Shown in pieces: positions 8,361 to 15,375 of a DNA stretch of 64,000 bases. Below the pieces are notes generated by a model. It was not told the origin of the DNA, ran no database searches, and saw only the letters and a list, made by a program, of their open reading frames with translations. The stretch's first letter is position 1. Each line of letters starts with the position of its first letter. The stretch lies in contig UQDR01000003.1 of assembly GCA_900539835.1 (NCBI GenBank), positions 58,967 through 122,966 on the forward strand. Direction: 5' to 3'. The translations under genes and the position numbers were made by a program. This stretch comes from an uncultured Ruminococcus sp. Lineage in GTDB: Bacteria > Bacillota > Clostridia > Oscillospirales > Ruminococcaceae.

Positions 8361-9113
8361 ATGTCCGTAAAATTTGATATAAAAGGCGCAGACCTTTTCT
8401 ACGGGGATTTTCAAGCGCTTAAAAATATAGATCTTGCGATTGAGGAAAAGGAGATAACTGCATTTATAGGACCTTCAGGCTGCGGAAAGTCCACTTTGCT
8501 CAAGTCGCTTAACAGAATGAATGATTTAATTGAGGGCTGTAAAATAACCGGTAAATTTCTCCTTGACGGAGAAGATATTTATAAGGACGTCGAGGTTACA
8601 GCGCTAAGAAAACGTGTGGGAATGGTGTTTCAGAAGTCAAATCTTTTTCCAATGTCTATTTATGATAATATTGCCTATGGGCCGAGAACCCATGGAATAA
8701 AGAAAAAAACTGCTCTTGATGAAATCGTGGAAACAAGCCTGAAGCAGGCTTCTGTGTGGGATGAATGCAAGGACAGGCTGAAAAAATCGGCTCTTGGAAT
8801 GTCGGGAGGTCAGCAGCAAAGACTTTGTATTGCCAGAGCACTGGCAGTAAAGCCCGAGGTTATATTAATGGATGAACCGACCTCAGCTCTTGATCCTATT
8901 TCCACACTAAAGATAGAAGAGCTTTGTCGGCAGTTGAAAAATGATTATACAATTATTATTGTAACACATAATATGCAGCAGGCAACTCGTATTTCTGATA
9001 AAACTGCTTTTTTCCTGCATGGAGAAATCGTTGAATTTGACCGCACAGAGAAGATGTTTTCTTCTCCGAAAAAACAGAAAACATTGGAATATATCACAGG
9101 AAGATTCGGATAA
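8361..9113 (+). CDS. pstB: Phosphate ABC transporter ATP-binding protein PstB
   Basis: 250 residues, the usual PstB length. Walker A is GPSGCGKST, the Q-loop is VFQKSNLFPMSIYDNIAYG, the ABC signature is MSGGQQQR, and Walker B is ILMDEPTSALDP. The NLFPMSIYDNIAYGPR segment is characteristic of PstB. It drives ATP-dependent phosphate import with PstSCA. It ends the pst operon; a 247-base gap with regulatory repeats separates it from the Na/Pi cotransporter. A separate phoU gene, often found next to pstB, is absent. Confidence 0.95.
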   Translation: MSVKFDIKGADLFYGDFQALKNIDLAIEEKEITAFIGPSGCGKSTLLKSLNRMNDLIEGCKITGKFLLDGEDIYKDVEVTALRKRVGMVFQKSNLFPMSIYDNIAYGPRTHGIKKKTALDEIVETSLKQASVWDECKDRLKKSALGMSGGQQQRLCIARALAVKPEVILMDEPTSALDPISTLKIEELCRQLKNDYTIIIVTHNMQQATRISDKTAFFLHGEIVEFDRTEKMFSSPKKQKTLEYITGRFG

Positions 9114-9244
9114 GCTCGTGAATGAATTCTTGCGTCATAATAATATATTTCAAAATGATTGCTGTTTTTATACCACAGGTCTTCACAAAAGGAAAAAAAT
9201 AATGTAAAATATAATTAACAGAAGGTCTTTCTTTTTATTTTAGT

Positions 9245-9283
9245 TTTACTCAGATTTTACATTAAAAGATTTGGGATTTTACA
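9245..9283 (+). promoter_or_regulatory. PhoB/PhoP-type direct-repeat array upstream of the Na/Pi cotransporter
   Basis: Hexamers TTTACT (9245), TTTACA (9256), a degenerate AGATTT (9267) and TTTACA (9278) are spaced exactly 11 bases apart. This phase and repeat type resemble PhoP boxes of Firmicutes. The array lies 78 bases before the cotransporter start, and the PhoB/PhoR genes are downstream in the same direction. Binding by the encoded PhoB is inferred. Confidence 0.6.
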
Positions 9284-9360
9284 TTGTTTGATTATAATTA
9301 GAAAAACAATGTAAAAACTAAGTTAAATAATGATTTTTGTAAAATCAGGAGTGAATGTTT

Positions 9361-11130
9361 ATGGACTTTTTTATGGTATTAGCTTTAATCGGAGGACTGG
9401 CGCTGTTTCTTTATGGTATGAACGTTATGGGCTCGGGGCTTGAAAAGCTTGCCGGCGGAAGACTTGAGCAGATTTTTGAAAGGCTTACGTCAAATCCGAT
9501 AAAATCTGTGCTGCTGGGAATGATTGTCACGGCAGTCATTCAGTCATCTTCTGCTACAACTGTTATGATGGTCGGATTTGTTAATGCCGGAATAATGAAG
9601 CTTCACCAGGTTATCGGTGTAATTATGGGGGCAAATATCGGCACTACCATCACATCTTGGCTTTTGTCTTTATCCGGAGTTGAGGGCGACAGCTTTTTTA
9701 TTCAAATGCTTAAACCAACTTCTTTTTCTCCTATTCTTGCAATAATAGGAGTATGCCTTCTTACTTTTTCAAAAAACGACAAAAAGCGTGATGTTGCATC
9801 AATACTTGTTGGATTTGCTGTTCTTATGTTCGGAATGGATATGATGTCCGGAGCAGTTGAACCGTTAAAGGATGTTCCTGAATTCGTAAATATACTGACG
9901 TTGTTTTCAAATCCTATATTGGGTGTCCTTGCGGGAGCATTGTTAACTGCTGTTATACAATCGTCATCTGCCTCTGTCGGTATATTACAGGCGCTTTCCG
10001 TAACCGGTGCAATCAAATTCGGTGCGGCTATTCCGATTATTTTGGGACAGAATATAGGAACCTGTGTTACTGCACTTCTTTCATCTATCGGTACAAGCAA
10101 ATCGGCAAAAAGGGTTGCAGTTGTGCATCTTTATTTTAATGTGATAGGAACATTTTTGTTTTTAGGTGTCTTTTATGGATTAAATGCATTAATAGGGTTT
10201 TCGTTTATTGACGACACGGTTGGTGCGGCGAATATTGCCATAGTCCATACTATATTTAATTTCTCTACAACATTTGTCCTTTTGCCTTTTATAAAACAGC
10301 TTGAAAAGCTGGCTTATTTGACAATCAGGGATAACAGCGAGCCGAAGAACGGTCAGGATCATTTCAGACTTCTTGATGAAAGATTTATTCAGTCTCCGAC
10401 ATTTGCTATTGAGCAATGCCGAAGCGTTGTTATGGACATGGCCGATATCTCAAGAAAAGCCTTAGAACAGGCTGTGGAGCTTTTGTGGAGCTATGACGAG
10501 GAAAAGGCACAGCTTGTTAAAGATAATGAAGCCTTGGCAGATATGTATGAGGATAAGCTCGGAACATATCTTGTTAAGCTTTCGGGATCCGACCTTTCGT
10601 CAAGAGATTCTCAGTCAGTAGCGGCATTGCTTCATATTATAGGAGATTTTGAACGAATTACTGACCACGCCAGAAATCTGACGGATAATGCAAAGGAAAT
10701 GAAAAGCAAGCAAATAGTGTTTTCTGAGGGCGCGAGAAAAGAAATAAAGGTTATTACCGATGCGGTTAAGGAAGTTCTGGACTTGGCAGTAAACGCCTTT
10801 AAAACTCAGAATATGGAGGAAGCCTTGTCGGTTGAACCGCTGGAAGAGGTAGTTGACAGACTTAGAACACGCCTTAAAAACAGGCATATCAAGCGCTTGC
10901 AGCAAGGCAATTGTACCATTGAGCTTGGATTTATATTTTCAGATCTGCTTACAAATCTGGAAAGAGTGTCTGACCATTGCTCTAATATTGCGGTAACTTT
11001 GATTCAGGCTGAGGACGAAAGCTTTGATACTCATGAATATATAAATACCATGAAAAACAGCGGAAAGGCTTTTGACAGCCGGGTTGAATTTTATTTGAAT
11101 AAATATATGCTTCCTGCAAAGGAAAGCTGA
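9361..11130 (+). CDS. Na/Pi cotransporter with C-terminal PhoU-like domain
   Basis: 589 residues from the ATG at 9361, preferred over the ATG at 9355 because AGGAG ends 9 bases before it. The first 320 residues carry two PNaS repeats, each with the QSSSA motif (AVIQSSSATT and AVIQSSSASV). Residues about 360-560 are two helical PhoU-like bundles. The transporter moves phosphate with sodium, while the PhoU part may report phosphate status. It is followed after 21 bases by the response regulator gene. As no separate phoU is seen, this tail may serve that function. Confidence 0.9.
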   Translation: MDFFMVLALIGGLALFLYGMNVMGSGLEKLAGGRLEQIFERLTSNPIKSVLLGMIVTAVIQSSSATTVMMVGFVNAGIMKLHQVIGVIMGANIGTTITSWLLSLSGVEGDSFFIQMLKPTSFSPILAIIGVCLLTFSKNDKKRDVASILVGFAVLMFGMDMMSGAVEPLKDVPEFVNILTLFSNPILGVLAGALLTAVIQSSSASVGILQALSVTGAIKFGAAIPIILGQNIGTCVTALLSSIGTSKSAKRVAVVHLYFNVIGTFLFLGVFYGLNALIGFSFIDDTVGAANIAIVHTIFNFSTTFVLLPFIKQLEKLAYLTIRDNSEPKNGQDHFRLLDERFIQSPTFAIEQCRSVVMDMADISRKALEQAVELLWSYDEEKAQLVKDNEALADMYEDKLGTYLVKLSGSDLSSRDSQSVAALLHIIGDFERITDHARNLTDNAKEMKSKQIVFSEGARKEIKVITDAVKEVLDLAVNAFKTQNMEEALSVEPLEEVVDRLRTRLKNRHIKRLQQGNCTIELGFIFSDLLTNLERVSDHCSNIAVTLIQAEDESFDTHEYINTMKNSGKAFDSRVEFYLNKYMLPAKES

Positions 11131-11151
11131 TAAACAGAAAGAGGGCTTAAA

Positions 11152-11829
11152 ATGTCACTGATATATTGCATAGAAGATGACGACGGAATTCGTGAGCTTG
11201 TTTCATGCGCTCTGAAAGCAGGCGGTTATGAGGTCAGGGCTTTTCCAAAAGCAAAACCTTTTTACGATGCTTTAAAATCAAAGGAGCCGTCGCTTATACT
11301 TTTAGATATAATGCTTCCGGATGAGGATGGCATGACTATACTCGGAAAGCTGAAAGCCGATGTGAATTTTAAGAACATACCTGTTATAATGCTTACAGCG
11401 AAAACAAGCGAGCTTGATAAGGTTGCGGGTCTTGAATCGGGTGCGGATGATTATATTTCCAAGCCGTTTGGGGTCATGGAGCTGCTTTCAAGAATAAAAG
11501 CAGTCTTGCGGCGAAGCTCAAAACCGGACGAGCAGTCTGAGTCTTTTGCAATTGACGGAGTTTATTTAGATGCGTCAAAACGGATTGTTTTATTTAATGA
11601 TAAGGAAGTTGTGCTCACATATAAAGAGTTTGAACTTCTCATGTATTTGATGAAGCATAAATCTATCGCAGTAAGCAGAGATAAATTGATGGAAGCAGTC
11701 TGGGGATACGAATTTGCAGGGGAAACAAGAACTGTCGATATGCATATCAAGACCTTGCGCCATAAATTAGAATCGGCAGGCTGTGAGGACTTTATAAAAA
11801 CTGTTAGAGGAATAGGCTATAAGGTTTAA
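11152..11829 (+). CDS. phoB: OmpR/PhoB-family response regulator
   Basis: 225 residues. Receiver domain with acidic pocket (Glu8, Asp9, Asp10), phospho-acceptor Asp52 in LLDIMLPDEDG, conserved Thr in MLTAKTS and Lys in YISKPFG. A winged-helix output domain (about 130-225) has the typical YKEFELLMYLMKHK and RTVDMHIKTLRHKLE segments. It is coupled to a sensor kinase 16 bases downstream and sits behind phosphate transport genes, so it is most likely the phosphate-starvation regulator. The symbol is by context; phoP would be the Bacillus name. Confidence 0.88.
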   Translation: MSLIYCIEDDDGIRELVSCALKAGGYEVRAFPKAKPFYDALKSKEPSLILLDIMLPDEDGMTILGKLKADVNFKNIPVIMLTAKTSELDKVAGLESGADDYISKPFGVMELLSRIKAVLRRSSKPDEQSESFAIDGVYLDASKRIVLFNDKEVVLTYKEFELLMYLMKHKSIAVSRDKLMEAVWGYEFAGETRTVDMHIKTLRHKLESAGCEDFIKTVRGIGYKV

Positions 11830-11845
11830 AAGTGAAAGGAAAGGG

Positions 11846-13540
11846 ATGTTTTTGCAAAAGAAAATATTTAAAGCAATGACTTTGACAACTGCGGCGGTTT
11901 TGGTATTTTTTGCTGTAATTATCGGAAGAATAGGCTATATATCCAATAAAAATGTTGCTCAAAGTGAACTTAAATCTGTTGCAAAAATAATAGCTCAGCA
12001 GAAGCTTGAAATGGAACAGATTGATGAGTATTTAAAAAATGCTTTGCAGTATGACGTAAGATTAACTTATATAGCAGAAAACGGAGATGTGCTTTATGAT
12101 AATACTGCCAATGCCGAAGATTCTGAAAACCATCTTGACAGAGAAGAGATCAAGCAGGCATTTGAAAAAAACACCGGCGAAGCAACCCGTTTTTCAAATA
12201 CTATTGATAAGAGAACATATTATTATGCAGTAAAATACGGCGACGGAGTACTCAGATTTGCAAGGGAAGGGAATAGCTTGATTTCCTATTTTCTCATGCT
12301 CTTGCCCATACTTATTTGTTTGACAGGCGTTTTAATTGTAATTTCGACTGTTGTTTCCGTAAAGCTTTCTGAAAGCATAATCAAACCTATAAACAAGCTT
12401 GTCAGAAAAATTGATACAGACGACCAGAGCTTAGAGGGCTATGTGCCGGAATATGAAGAGCTTGTGCCGATTGCGGAAAATGTTCAGGCACTTTTAAAAA
12501 GAATCAGCAAAAACATTAATAAACTTACAAGGGAAAAAGAAAAAATCACGCTTATTACGGAAAATATGGTTGAGGGAATGATTCTTCTTGATTCGGATTA
12601 TTCGGTTTTATCTGTCAATAGAAGTGCGGCTGACCTTTTAAATTCCTCTTTTGACCAGTCAACTCATGAAAATATAACAAAGCTGACATCTAACCCAAAA
12701 CTTTTAGAGCTGCTGCAATCTCTTGACCAAAAGGATTCGGCAAGAGGTCTTATAGATATCAGAAACCGCCATTACAGAGTATTTATAAATAAGTCAAATC
12801 ACGATGGTGAATATGGAATAATAATTCTTTTGGTGGACGTTACCGAAAGCATACAAAGTGAAGAGATAAGGCGTGATTTTTCCGCAAATGTGTCACATGA
12901 GCTTAAAACTCCGCTTACTACCATAAAAGGATTCGGAGAAATGCTTGACAATGGAATAATTACAAATACTGATGACATAAAGAAATATGGCGGAACAATA
13001 TATCGTGAAAGCGAACGTCTGCTTCAGCTTATTAATGATATTATTCGTTTATCCGAAATAGAAGAACAGGTTACCGCTGAGGTTGAAAAAGTTAATGTTC
13101 TTCATGCTGCAAAGGATGTTGAGGAAATTGTACAAAACAAAGCGGATGCACACAAAATCACCTTAGAGGTGAACGGAGATTCAGCAGAGATAGAAGGGAA
13201 TCGCAGTTATATTACTGAGCTTCTGATTAATCTGACAGACAATGCCGTAAAATATAATAATGACGGTGGAAATGTTTGGGTCAAGGTATATGATAGAGAA
13301 AATGAGGTTGTTATTTCTGTAAAAGACAACGGAATAGGAATTGGGGCAGCAGATCAGAGCAGAATATTTGAACGTTTCTATCGTGTTGATAAAAGCCGTT
13401 CAAAGGAAACCGGAGGCACTGGATTAGGTTTGTCAATAGTCAAGCATATTGTATCATATCATCACGGAAGTATAAATATAAAAAGCGAGCTTAACAAGGG
13501 AACAGAGATTATAGTGGCTTTGCCTAAAAAATTTGAATAG
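11846..13540 (+). CDS. phoR: PhoR-type sensor histidine kinase
   Basis: 564 residues. Membrane helices at about 11-30 and 147-170 flank an extracytoplasmic sensor region. A HAMP linker and a PAS-like domain (about 235-335) follow. The HisKA box SHELKTPLTTIKGFGEM has phospho-acceptor His351. The ATPase domain shows the N box (NLTDNAVKYN), G1 (DNGIGI) and G2 (GGTGLGLSIVKHI). It phosphorylates the adjacent PhoB-like regulator. Topology and domain order match PhoR of Firmicutes. The start follows GAAAGGAAAGGG. Confidence 0.9.
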   Translation: MFLQKKIFKAMTLTTAAVLVFFAVIIGRIGYISNKNVAQSELKSVAKIIAQQKLEMEQIDEYLKNALQYDVRLTYIAENGDVLYDNTANAEDSENHLDREEIKQAFEKNTGEATRFSNTIDKRTYYYAVKYGDGVLRFAREGNSLISYFLMLLPILICLTGVLIVISTVVSVKLSESIIKPINKLVRKIDTDDQSLEGYVPEYEELVPIAENVQALLKRISKNINKLTREKEKITLITENMVEGMILLDSDYSVLSVNRSAADLLNSSFDQSTHENITKLTSNPKLLELLQSLDQKDSARGLIDIRNRHYRVFINKSNHDGEYGIIILLVDVTESIQSEEIRRDFSANVSHELKTPLTTIKGFGEMLDNGIITNTDDIKKYGGTIYRESERLLQLINDIIRLSEIEEQVTAEVEKVNVLHAAKDVEEIVQNKADAHKITLEVNGDSAEIEGNRSYITELLINLTDNAVKYNNDGGNVWVKVYDRENEVVISVKDNGIGIGAADQSRIFERFYRVDKSRSKETGGTGLGLSIVKHIVSYHHGSINIKSELNKGTEIIVALPKKFE

Positions 13541-13578
13541 TTTCGTCAGAAAAAGAACTAAAAATATAATAATCGCAC

Positions 13579-13607
13579 TTGACAATTGGTTTCAATTAGT
13601 GTATAAT
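13579..13607 (+). promoter_or_regulatory. tRNA-Pro promoter
   Basis: TTGACA (13579-13584), a 17-base spacer and TATAAT (13602-13607), a perfect sigma-A consensus ending 20 bases before the tRNA. Confidence 0.85.
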
Positions 13608-13627
13608 TCATTATTGGAATTGATTGT

Positions 13628-13704
13628 CGGGGTGTGGCGCAGATTGGTAGCGCGCTACCTTGGGGTGGTAGAGGCCGTGGGTTCAAGTCCCGTCACTCCG
13701 ACCA
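13628..13704 (+). tRNA. tRNA-Pro(GGG)
   Basis: 77 bases including encoded CCA. The acceptor stem is CGGGGTG/CACTCCG with one G-U pair and discriminator A. The D stem is GCGC/GCGC. The anticodon stem is CTACC/GGTAG with loop TTGGGGT, giving anticodon GGG. The T loop is TTCAAGT. It has its own consensus promoter and terminator. Its 3' end is duplicated about 100 bases downstream. Confidence 0.93.
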
Positions 13705-13706
13705 TG

Positions 13707-13750
13707 AAAAACGCAATGCTTTGAGTGAAACGAAAAGTGTTGCGTTTTTT
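13707..13750 (+). terminator. tRNA-Pro terminator
   Basis: Stem AAAAACGCAA / TTGCGTTTTT followed by further T residues, directly after the CCA end. Confidence 0.75.
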
Positions 13751-13773
13751 ATTATTGGGCTGAAACGCAGACT

Positions 13774-13815
13774 TGAAGCCGCTGTTCAATGTCCCGTCAC
13801 TCCGACCATGAAAAA
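13774..13815 (+). repeat. Duplicated tRNA-Pro 3' end (att-like direct repeat)
   Basis: Bases 13791-13815 repeat 13687-13711 exactly (25 bases: T-arm 3' side, acceptor strand, CCA and following ATGAAAAA), 104 bases apart. The 17 bases before it (from 13774) are a degraded match to the anticodon/T-arm part of the same tRNA. Such tRNA tails are typical attachment-site scars, but a local duplication would look the same. No integrase lies nearby. Confidence 0.7.
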
Positions 13816-13855
13816 GTCCGATTCTGCGTTGTTTTCGCATTGTCGGGCTTTTCTT
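13812..13855 (+). terminator. Second terminator after the duplicated tRNA tail
   Basis: Stem AAAAGTCCGA / TCGGGCTTTT with a G-U pair and an imperfect inner helix, followed by TTCTTATG. It occupies the same place relative to the duplicated tRNA end as the first terminator does to the intact tRNA. Confidence 0.6.
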
Positions 13856-13896
13856 ATGTGAACTGTCAAATGACGTTTGCTCATTATTGAAATAAA

Positions 13897-13940
13897 AACA
13901 GCAGGATTGAGTCTATTTTTACTCTTTCCTGCTGTTATTT
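13897..13940 (-). terminator. Bidirectional hairpin downstream of the repeat-HTH gene
   Basis: Stem AACAGCAGGA / TCCTGCTGTT with an additional inner GAGT/ACTC pairing. On the minus strand it is followed by TTTTATTTC, so it could terminate the gene at 14071. Bases 13941-14070 show no other feature. Confidence 0.6.
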
Positions 13941-14070
13941 ATTTCACGCCTGCTTTACTTTCGGCTGTTCTGCTTGAGAGTGCGTTATAAGCATGTTTTG
14001 AAATACGGTTTCCGATTCTGATACATGTGCTTTATGAAAATAATGATATATGCAATGAAAAGTTTTGTTA

Positions 14071-15012
14071 TTAAATCAAATTGAGTTTTGAATTTCTCAT
14101 TCTCTCTTCATCTTCGTCATATAAATAATAACATATATTATCAAGCTGTTGGGAATTAATGGGTTTATCAATATTATCAAAAACGACATCAGCAAGACTT
14201 TCAGGTGTAAGACAAAATGCTAACTGACTTATCTGGCTAAAGCTTTCCACCTTTTTACTATGCATCTTAACAAGCTTACTGATAGAATTCTTGTCAATGT
14301 AACATGCAACCCCAAATATCTGTTCAAAGTTTATTAATTTATCACTATGTAAATTAACCAAATCACATAACGTATCATTTTCAATAAAGCATGCCAAATC
14401 ACAAATCCTTTTAAAAGAATTTGCCAAATCCAGATGTTCAGAAACAAGCTTTGATATACAAGGCTTACTCATTCGTGAAGCTATTTCACAAATCTGCTCA
14501 AACGATTCAACTTTATCACTGTGAGCAAGTGCAATAAATTCAAGTGCTTCCTGTGTCACCAACGAGGCAATTTCACAAATCTCTGAAAAGTTTTTTATGA
14601 GTCCGCAGTTCTGCATTGCAAGCATACTTAAATCCTCCATGGATAAATATGACCTACAGTTAAATAAATTCTGAAAGTTTTCAACATTTATCTTTGAGTT
14701 CTTGACTGCTTCAGAAATTTCCTTAGGTTTCATAATTGATATAACTTCCAACAAGTGAGAGGATCTTCCGTTTTTATAAAGATGCTCAACTGCTTTTGAT
14801 TGTCGCTCATTATCGAGTATTTCATCTATTGTGACATCATATATTTTTGATATTTCCACCAATTTGGAGATATCCGGCATGGTTTTTCCTCGTTCCCAAT
14901 AACTAACTGCCTGAAAACTTATTCCCAACCTTTCAGCTACTTCCATCTGTGTCATATTAGCATTACGACGAAGCTGGGACAATCTTTTTCCAATAGCACA
15001 CATATCAAACAT
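14071..15012 (-). CDS. XRE-family HTH protein with five 29-residue helical repeats
   Basis: 313 residues. Residues 6-66 are a Cro/C1 HTH (MTQMEVAERLGISFQAVSYWERGKTMPD split over helices 2-3), ending in TIDEILD. From 139 to 283 there are five contiguous 29-residue repeats, with pattern (V/L)xxFxQIxxxAxxxxxxxxxxLVxxHSDK. A weaker unit precedes and a final one follows. Such helical repeats suggest a solenoid that binds a protein or peptide partner, coupling it to DNA binding. The target is unknown. It lies downstream of the small peptide gene on the same strand, separated by a hairpin. Confidence 0.8.
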   Translation of the reverse strand: MFDMCAIGKRLSQLRRNANMTQMEVAERLGISFQAVSYWERGKTMPDISKLVEISKIYDVTIDEILDNERQSKAVEHLYKNGRSSHLLEVISIMKPKEISEAVKNSKINVENFQNLFNCRSYLSMEDLSMLAMQNCGLIKNFSEICEIASLVTQEALEFIALAHSDKVESFEQICEIASRMSKPCISKLVSEHLDLANSFKRICDLACFIENDTLCDLVNLHSDKLINFEQIFGVACYIDKNSISKLVKMHSKKVESFSQISQLAFCLTPESLADVVFDNIDKPINSQQLDNICYYLYDEDEERMRNSKLNLI

Positions 15013-15102
15013 TTTAGAAACACCCTTTTCTTATAATTTACAATATACCCTACCGTATCTTTATATATTAATTATATCATATTATATTTTTTCATGCAAG
15101 GT

Positions 15103-15148
15103 AAAACTGCGTTCGCAACATTTCGTAATTAATGCAAACGCAGTTTTT
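15103..15148 (-). terminator. Hairpin between the peptide gene and the HTH gene
   Basis: Stem AAAACTGCGTT / AACGCAGTTTT with extra GCA/TGC pairing around a loop of about 15 bases. T runs are present on both sides; it probably ends the transcript of the esterase and peptide genes. Confidence 0.6.
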
Positions 15149-15232
15149 AAGAAGATTTGTTTATCTAAACGCAATATTATATAGGAGAAAAATTACTGTT
15201 ATTTGGGGATTATCAATTGAAGTTAGATAATA

Positions 15233-15346
15233 CTACTGTAAATCTCCCCAGTCCGTGTCAATATTAACGGAGCTTGTGTCCATCATTACTGTATCTTCGA
15301 TTTCAAACTTTGAAATTAAAACTGATGGTTTTTCGTATTTATTCAT
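15233..15346 (-). CDS. 37-residue peptide gene, unknown function
   Basis: Too short for routine ORF lists but well supported: AAAGGAGGT lies 7 bases before the ATG (15344-15346), a near-perfect ribosome site. The peptide begins MNKYEKPSVLISKFEIEDTV and ends in DTDWGDLQ; it is acidic, has a Lys-Tyr-Glu-Lys-Pro N-terminus and no signal peptide. Its start is 29 bases after the stop of the 983-residue secreted esterase on the same strand, so the two are probably one transcript. The pattern (conserved-looking leader, short variable acidic tail) resembles small precursor-like peptides of clostridia, but no modifying enzyme is adjacent. Confidence 0.65.
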   Translation of the reverse strand: MNKYEKPSVLISKFEIEDTVMMDTSSVNIDTDWGDLQ

Positions 15347-15375
15347 TGAGCTTACCTCCTTTAAATTTACAATTA

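Noticed and set aside
13655..13840. Minus-strand ORF across the tRNA-Pro region
   Set aside because: It is antisense to the tRNA and its duplicated tail. The encoded GVTGLEPTAS string is a known type of false gene made by tRNA complements.
13533..13861. Plus-strand ORFs overlapping phoR end and tRNA-Pro
   Set aside because: They read through the tRNA and its terminators, have no ribosome site and no protein-like composition.
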